64,000 nt of DNA. Source: Prunus persica (Eukaryota; Streptophyta; Magnoliopsida; Rosales; Rosaceae). Position 1 is the stretch's first letter. Each line of letters opens with the position of its first letter. The notes beneath the pieces were generated by a model. That model searched no databases, was not told the origin of the DNA, and saw nothing but the letters and a program-made list of their open reading frames with translations. Shown here one piece after another: positions 57,793 to 64,000 of the stretch. The stretch covers positions 20,013,548 to 20,077,547 of the forward strand of contig NC_034016.1 in NCBI RefSeq assembly GCF_000346465.2, in the 5' to 3' direction. The position numbers were made by a program, and so were the translations under genes.

Positions 57793-59890
57793 GTGCACAG
57801 CACAGAGAGAGACACCTTCCCTCCATTTTTATATTGATAGATATAGCTTTTCTGTTTTCCTTCGAATTTTGCATTTCCATTTTAAATCAAATAAAATTTT
57901 AATATTCGAATGTATTTTTTTTTTTTTAAAAGGGTATTAGTTTCAGATTCGTTGGATCTCACGAGAAATTGATCCGCGAAGATTCGCTTGGGCGGCGCTC
58001 TTCCACGTTCTATGTATGTACAAGCCTTGCGCGGGATGCGCATCCCCTCTTCTCAAGCCCAATTAGTTTGTCGCCAAAGTTATTTATTTATTTATTTTAT
58101 TTTATTTTTAATTTTACAAGGCGTATTTGTATCCGTCAATAGGCAACCACAACTAGATAGGCATCCGTATTAGTTAAACCTCACACTTCTAGAATCAAAC
58201 CATTAAACCAAATACTAGTTGATATATCTCAATTTAAACTAATTTATAACTCGTGAAAATGTGATACATTAAACACATCAAGTTTTCGGTTGTCTTTTTA
58301 ATTTATGAAGGATGAAAACTAAGTTCTCATAATGCATGTTGTGGAATGTTTGGAAATTATATTAGTTGAAATTGGAGCAACATGAATTACCATACCCATA
58401 ATCTTAACCATGGAAAATTGATAAAAATAAAATATAAACACACACACACACACACAAAAAAACCCACGTTGAAAATATCCCCTTTTTTTGTCCAGATAAA
58501 CCCAACATTCGAAAAGGGCAAGTTGCAGACTAGTAGTCCCTTTAGCACAAGGTTTCTTGCATTATGGGCCACATGCATGGGACCATCCCCAGTCCCTTTG
58601 AGAATAATACATCAACCAGAAAGAAGAGCAGAGTGTAAATTAAGCTCACACAACCAACCACTACAAATCCAAATCACTTCAAATGTTACTACCATTTACT
58701 GGAGAAGCATTGCCCTCAGAAAGTGACTGTAACAAGCAATTGGGCAAAGCAAAAAGCTTCCATGAGTTTCTCCAAACTATTATACTTTGTATTCTTGCAC
58801 TTAAAAATTGTGTGCCTTAAAAGGCTAACAAGTGTATAATACTCAATCACCAACATCAAATCAAACTCAAGAAGCTAAAGGTCTAACCGAGTGGAAAAAA
58901 GGCCTTGATTTACAAACCAGTAGTCTCATGTTTGAACCCATATTACTTTGATAATGTGTGTGTACGAGAAGCCCTCCCTCCATTTGTAATATAGACTATT
59001 GCTTGTATTATGAAAAAAAAAATAAAACAAAATAAAACAAAAGCTGTGTAAATCACATGATAGCAACCTTCCCATCAACAAATGAACCTAGCTTATTATG
59101 AATCTTATTAGTTCAGCTGGCATGGAGATGCGTGAGGTGGTTCAAATATCTTTGTAGAAAAGATCAACCTTGAGCTTTTCAGTTTAGGCATGAAGAGTAC
59201 ATAGCTAATCGCATGAATTTCAACAGTAAACCTTTTCTGCTCATTTTTATGCCAAAGGCAGAAATGATCTTTGAGAACAGATCAAATTGAGACTAACCAA
59301 AAGTTGAAGCTGTATATCATTTGAAATATATCTCTATTATAAATAAGCCATTGTACATCATGTGTTGAAACACGAGTTTTTCCATCTGTTTACCTTTTGA
59401 GACATGCTAAAAACAAGAGACTCAATTACTGAAAGTGAACGGTTTCACATACACTAAAAGAATGCTTCATACAATATCCTCAACCAAATCTAATATGAAT
59501 CATGTGTCAGTCACATGTTGATGCTCCTATTATACGGCCCCTCTCATCAGGATTCAGAAGAGACTTCTTTTTCCATTACCGTTAAAAGGCAACGCCACCC
59601 CAGGAAATAGATTGCAGACTGATCTTGTAACAACTTTCTTAAATAACCAATGCAGTACAACATATTTGCCAAAGTCAGGCCATTGGGGCTTCACCATGTA
59701 GCAACAAACCCAAAAGCTAGAACTGGGGATTTATCTTACTGCCACCCTTATTTCTACAATCTAAAAGGGGAAATCCTCCATAACAGGGTCAACTGAGGAA
59801 GTATTAAAAAATTGCTGATGAATGAAATTGCTTTACTCACTTGCATATCTGACTTTGAATTTGGATGTTTATCTAACAGCTTAACTGAAA
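57307..59890. other. Intergenic region upstream of NDR kinase, downstream of ABCI gene
   Basis: The left part is the NDR promoter and leader, with a (CT)n tract at 57760-57789. A (CA)n tract occupies about 58438-58456 and a SINE 58875-59042. The right part (59050-59890) probably includes the ABCI 3' UTR. No other gene is seen. Confidence 0.5.
58875..59042 (+). mobile_element. tRNA-related SINE
   Basis: A tRNA-like head (GGTCTAACCGAGTGG, then TGTTTGAACCC as B box) is followed by a tail GCCCTCCCTCC ... GCTTGTATTATG and an A-rich run ending about 59042. The tail matches the truncated copy at 33708-33748. A short AAGCT repeat on both sides may be the target duplication, but it is too short to be sure. 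Confidence 0.65.
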
Positions 59891-61960
59891 TCAGCGGTAA
59901 TATGCCATGTGTCTTGAAGACATAAATGGAGATGTAGCAAAAGCAGAGGTCTTTTGAGTTTGGGCAGGAGGATTTGTGGATCTCTTTTTCTCATGCTTGG
60001 TTTCAGCACGAAGCCAGGACTCAACAACAGAGAGCAGATTGGCCGAACTCTTCAACTCATTGACCTCCGATAACTTCTCAGCCCTCTTTAGCTCACCATC
60101 TTGGATGTAAGCCAGATGGGTTGCCCATGTCTCCAACCCATCAAAAATATGGGTTGCATAAACAATTGTCGCTCTTCTCTGCAGTCAACACAAAAAGATG
60201 AATAAAACTATACCAGAGTAAGCAGGTTTAATAATGTGAGTATAAAAATATTTAAATTACTTAACCAAACAATTAAAAATGGCCTCACCATGATATATGC
60301 AGCATGCAATGGGATGAAAAAATATGCATCATATAATTTGTCCAGATGAAATGATATATGCAGTTTTTCCCATTTAAAGATCTTCCACATATCAGAACTG
60401 GAGTCTGTACATGCAAGTGAATATTATAACAGTAAATAAAGCAAGTCCGTACCTGTTCACATTCTTCCTTGAAGAAATCTAATAAGTCCAGTCTCGCAAC
60501 AACATCCAAGTCGACCGTTACCTCATCAAGCAAGAGAACCTGGGATTTAACAGAATGATTCTAGTTAGAAATAGTTTCAAATGTCAACATCATCTACTAG
60601 ATTTTTAATCACAGACGGACTTGGAATACGAAATGATACAGCAATTAGGTGGAGATTCCAATGTGCAGGCAATGGTATGAAATATGAAGCACCCCTAGAA
60701 CACAATACAAATACAAAATTGACCATTACGAAACGCTTCAGGGGTAAATTGAATGCAAACTATGGATCCTCATAAACGTGCACTGAAACAGCCATTTCAT
60801 TTTGTTGGTACAAACTCATATTCAAGATTTCAAGATACCTTGAAAGGATGAAGAAGCCCCATGCAGATTTGGACTCGACGTCGTTGCCCATCAGATACTT
60901 TATGCATTCGCCACTGGAGGTTTATATCAAGCAGCTCAATCAACTTGTCTCTCCTAACTGGATCAGTCCCTTCAACTGCCAAAAATTGGGGGCAAACACA
61001 ATTTAATTTCAATTGATTGAATTTCAATGATCTACAAGCTCATGAAATGAGAAAATGGAACTAATAAAATTTGACAATGTTAAAAACAATAGATAGACAA
61101 AGAACCATTAGGTATCAACAAGTTACATAACATTATCCAAGAGCTTCACGAAGTTGCATAGTAGAAATCATTCACTACACTATGTTTTTTGCTTGACCCT
61201 TCTACATTAAGATTATTTTAAAATTTTATATGAAAAGGAGAAAAATGTAGCATGCCAGTCAAAATTACCCACCTCCAAATATCATATGTTCAGCTGAGAA
61301 ATCTCCCTGCAATGGAAGTTCTCCCTAAAAATTTCCAAAGACAAATTTATTTTCAGTTTCAGTCAAGGAAATGAAAACAAATTGGCTAAAAAGCCTAAAA
61401 TGCATGGCCATGATACCCAAATAAGCGAAATGCAAGTGCTTTTCAGCCTAAATAAACCATTCAATGATGGCAGAGTTTGTTTAAGAACTCACAGCAGAGC
61501 CAACAGATTTACTCCACGAGCCTCCCAAGTAAGCTAAATCGCCGCTGCAAACCAAATGAGTGTCATGAAAAGCCGAACAATTTAAAACCCGCACCACATC
61601 TCTCCCTCCCACCATCTGCTTCCCTGCTAAAATCTTCAGCAAAGTGGTCTTGCCTGCAAAACTACCCAATTAGCTTCGAAATACAAATTTAACTGCTTTC
61701 CAGGAAACTGAGTTTCCGTGCAACCAAAGAGACCTAAGAAAATGCCAAACCGGCGAAACGAAGTCTGGTTTTCAATTACCAGATCCGTTGGCGCCGACGA
61801 GAAGGCATCGCGACCCGGGGGCTATGTTAAGGTTGAAATCGCAGAAAAGCGGGGGTTGTGCATCGTACGAGAATTGCATGCCATGGACTCTAATACCGCT
61901 CGACGTCTCTCCTTCTCCTTCCGCTCTCGGATTGGAGGTTTCACTGACCCTGCCCGCCAT
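59891..61960 (-). CDS. Soluble ABC protein, ABCI19/20/21-like
   Basis: Six exons: 61960-61780, 61653-61493, 61324-61273, 60975-60839, 60539-60453 and 60178-59891, giving 301 aa. It is a single nucleotide-binding domain without membrane segments. Walker A GANGSGKTT (about 55-63) is split by intron 1. The signature is SDGQ (159-162) instead of SGGQ, as is usual for this group. Walker B is VLLLDEV (178-184, D182/E183), and [16 protein letters not shown] holds the H-loop histidine. The end SSRHMAYYR is characteristic of plant ABCI20/21. In Arabidopsis these proteins form an ER-associated complex linked to cytokinin response (family knowledge). The ATG chosen matches the family's N-terminal length. 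The gene is divergent from CHR8. Confidence 0.95.
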
Positions 61961-63209
61961 GGTTGCTCTGCCAATCCGGTAGCACGGAGCTGATTGTGTT
62001 TTCTGTGGTGATTTTATGAATACGAGTTGGCCGATACTAATAGGGTGCCGATGGTGGATGTTGGTCCCACTGCTTGTGTACACGTGGCGGATAAATAGAT
62101 GGCCACGTAACATGCTCTTGGGGAAAGGATAAAATCTGGTGTATAAACGGCCACGAGTTTAGAAGTAATGGGCCAACCAGAGTTGGTCAAGAGCTGGTTG
62201 GAAGTTCCCACCCGCTTCACTTTTTCCAGACGTGGCCACAAACTATTGGCTCAACCGAAAATTAAAGTCGTTATTCAGTGTATGGATCTGGATTTGTTTG
62301 ACAAAACGCTGGGTTTTTATTTTCTTTAAATAAAATGAGAAAGTGGAATTTTAGACTTGTGACCAAGAATTTAATACTCTTTCAATTTTAAAATGAGAAA
62401 GAATACAGCCGCGCGGCTATACTTTTGGCCTATATAGCCTCGGCTACTCTTTGTATATATTATAATTACAAAGTATAGCCGCGCGGCTATACTATTTATT
62501 TTAAAAAAAGTCCGACCCGCCTAGCCTCTAGGCAGCAGATTATTATTTTTAATTTTTAAAGAGTATAGCCGCGCGGCTATACCGGTGAAATATATTAATA
62601 TTTAAACAGGATTAAACCGACATGTCGTATTGTTTATTTTGCATGAAGCGACATGTTTGCGCAAAAACCCGCGGAACCCCATGGCCAAAAATAAATAAAT
62701 AAAAAAAATAACCTGCTGACCCGAGGTCACCTATCCGTCGCTACAACTTGTAGCCTACAAGTGATAAGCGTGGAAGACACTTCTCCTTCTCGGAGACGGA
62801 GAAAGGGTGCGCGGGTTAACTAATCGTGTGCCCCTCGCGCGCCATAGAAACAACCTCTTCGCTAAAACATCCCTAGTCTCGTTAGGACTGTCGCTGAAGC
62901 AACAGCAACCATTTAAAGCTGCAAAACCCTCACGAGGGAGAGAGAGGGGTTTCGGTTCTGCGAATCTAGGTTTAAGAAAATTCCGAATAAGTTAATCCGA
63001 AACTCCTAGATGTGAATTTGATTCATTTTGACCACTGTAATATCTAAATTCGGTACGTAAGCAATTGAATTTCGGTAATTGTTCGGTCGCAATCCTTGAT
63101 CGAATTCGGTTTCAGGTTTTGTGTTTGATTTTTATGTTTAATTCAATGCGAATGAATGCCTACTTGCTCTGTCAGATAAAATTGCCCTAATTTACACATA
63201 TACAATTGC
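61961..63209. other. Bidirectional region between ABCI and CHR8 genes
   Basis: Both promoters lie here. It contains three palindromes (62403-62582), a CCTAG-type motif near 62518-62533, and probable CHR8 leader sequence from about 62780. No further gene is supported. Confidence 0.55.
62403..62582. repeat. Three copies of a 20-bp GC-centred palindrome
   Basis: GTATAGCCGCGCGGCTATAC occurs perfectly at 62473-62492 and 62563-62582, and with one change at about 62403-62422. Each is its own reverse complement. Spacings are 70 and 90 bases in AT-rich sequence. A related half-site (TATATAGCCTCGGCTA) lies at about 62430-62447. Confidence 0.93.
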
Positions 63210-64000
63210 ATGGAGGAAGACGAAGACAGGATTTTGTTGGACAGTTTGGGCGTAACGTCGGCAAACCCTGAAGATATCGAGAGAGACATTTTATCAGGGG
63301 TATGTAAATGCTAGGTTTCATCGTTTTCATCTTCATTGTTAATTGCATTGTGCCCAGATAATCAAAACCATGTTTTTTGAGCTGCGAAAATATACCGAGA
63401 GTGATTGAATAGTTAATCAAATGCTAGAATTTGACAGTAGGCAGTGTTTGAAGTGCAGGCGCAGAACAATGGCAATGCCAGTGAAGTTGGAGGGAGTACT
63501 GAGGAGGAGCCTCTTGAGAGATCAGAAAGTATTGATCCATTGGCGGCCAGCCAGGCCAAACTCTATAACAAATTGAGGGCAGTTGAGTTTGAAATTGATG
63601 CCGTTGCCTCCACTGTTGAACCTGAACAAGCGGGGAATGAAGGCGCTGCTTGTGATGGTGATGATGATGGCGTGGAACCCGGGGATAAGGAGGACCTTGA
63701 TCAGGCTTCTGCTACTGGGTTGAACCTTCAGCATGCCTTAGCTACTGATCGACTGAGAAGTCTAAAGGAAACAAAGGCTAAACTTGAGAAAGAGCTTTCA
63801 GATTTGGACAAGCAAAGACCTTCCAAGGGTAAACAGCGTGACAAAGTCTTATCAGATATTGTCAAGGAAAAGCCTGCACCCAAGAGGAAGTTGAAACAAG
63901 TTAAGAAATCTGGAAAAAATCTAGAAAAGAGGCTTAAAACAGTCTCATTTGACGAGGATGATGACTTCGATGCTGTGTTGGATGCAGCATCTGCAGGCTT
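63210..64000 (+). CDS. CHR8: CHR8, CSB/ERCC6-like SNF2 remodeller, N-terminal part
   Basis: Exon 1 is 63210-63299 and exon 2 is 63459 to the window end, still open. The 5' end MEEDEDRILLDSLGVTSANP matches plant CHR8 (Rad26/CSB homologue). So do LYNKLRAVEFEIDAVASTVE, LQHALATDRLRSLKETKAKL, DIVKEKPAPKRKLK and VSFDEDDDFDAVLDAASAG. Only the acidic and coiled-coil N-terminal region (about 210 residues) is visible. The SNF2 helicase domain lies beyond the window. CSB-type proteins act in transcription-coupled DNA repair in the nucleus. An (GAT/GGT)n stretch codes an acidic run at about 63655-63672. Confidence 0.93.

Overview
This is a nuclear genomic window from a flowering plant. It holds twelve multi-exon genes (the last one cut by the window end), an unclassified tandem gene pair, and several families of plant transposable elements. 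The gene set is eudicot-like: a ROP-interactive CRIB protein, GRAS factor, plant casein kinase 1-like kinase, ABCI soluble ABC protein and CHR8. A woody Rosaceae genome such as Prunus is a reasonable guess, but that is inference. One fixed-size run of 100 N (26411-26510) marks a scaffold gap inside an intron. Gene models were built by hand from splice sites, reading-frame phase and family conservation. Every exon chain given for a recognised gene keeps frame from ATG to stop.

Layout. 1-1538: 5' end of a Ty1/copia element on the minus strand (LTR, primer-binding site, gag with zinc knuckle, start of protease). 2203-3281 (-): RIC-type CRIB protein. 5004-6380 (-): glycolipid transfer protein. 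7008-7148: tRNA-derived SINE. 8800-13616 (+): casein kinase 1-like kinase. 14716-17271 (-): ESCRT-III VPS2/CHMP2. 19205-24056 (+): PP2A regulatory subunit B''. 26015-27583 (-): ribosomal protein eL14. 28662-33296 (+): Rab-GAP TBC protein. 33845-34199 (-): a small secreted cysteine-rich peptide candidate in two exons. 34842-36520 (-): GRAS factor of the SCR/SCL23 type with a GC-AG intron.

38580-51450 is an accessory island. It contains a broken gene fragment fused to Ty3/gypsy RNase H and integrase-junction remains, then a 5.7-kb CACTA transposon (39286-44965, 3-bp target duplication GAT) carrying a captured plastid phosphate-translocator fragment. Next come two tandem copies (46363-48125 and 49208-51185) of a six-exon gene of unknown function. 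The second copy is intact (190 aa); the first has lost the splice donor of exon 4.

The right part returns to conserved genes: NDR-type AGC kinase (53245-57306, -), ABCI family soluble ABC protein (59891-61960, -), and the 5' end of CHR8, the CSB/ERCC6-like remodeller (63210 to beyond 64000, +). A cluster of 20-bp GC-centred palindromes lies between the last two.

The conserved genes are housekeeping and signalling genes arranged as divergent and convergent pairs, with no shared pathway evident. The points of most interest are the CACTA element with its captured host fragment, the unclassified tandem gene family, the cysteine-rich peptide gene, and several places where CT microsatellites sit on splice signals.
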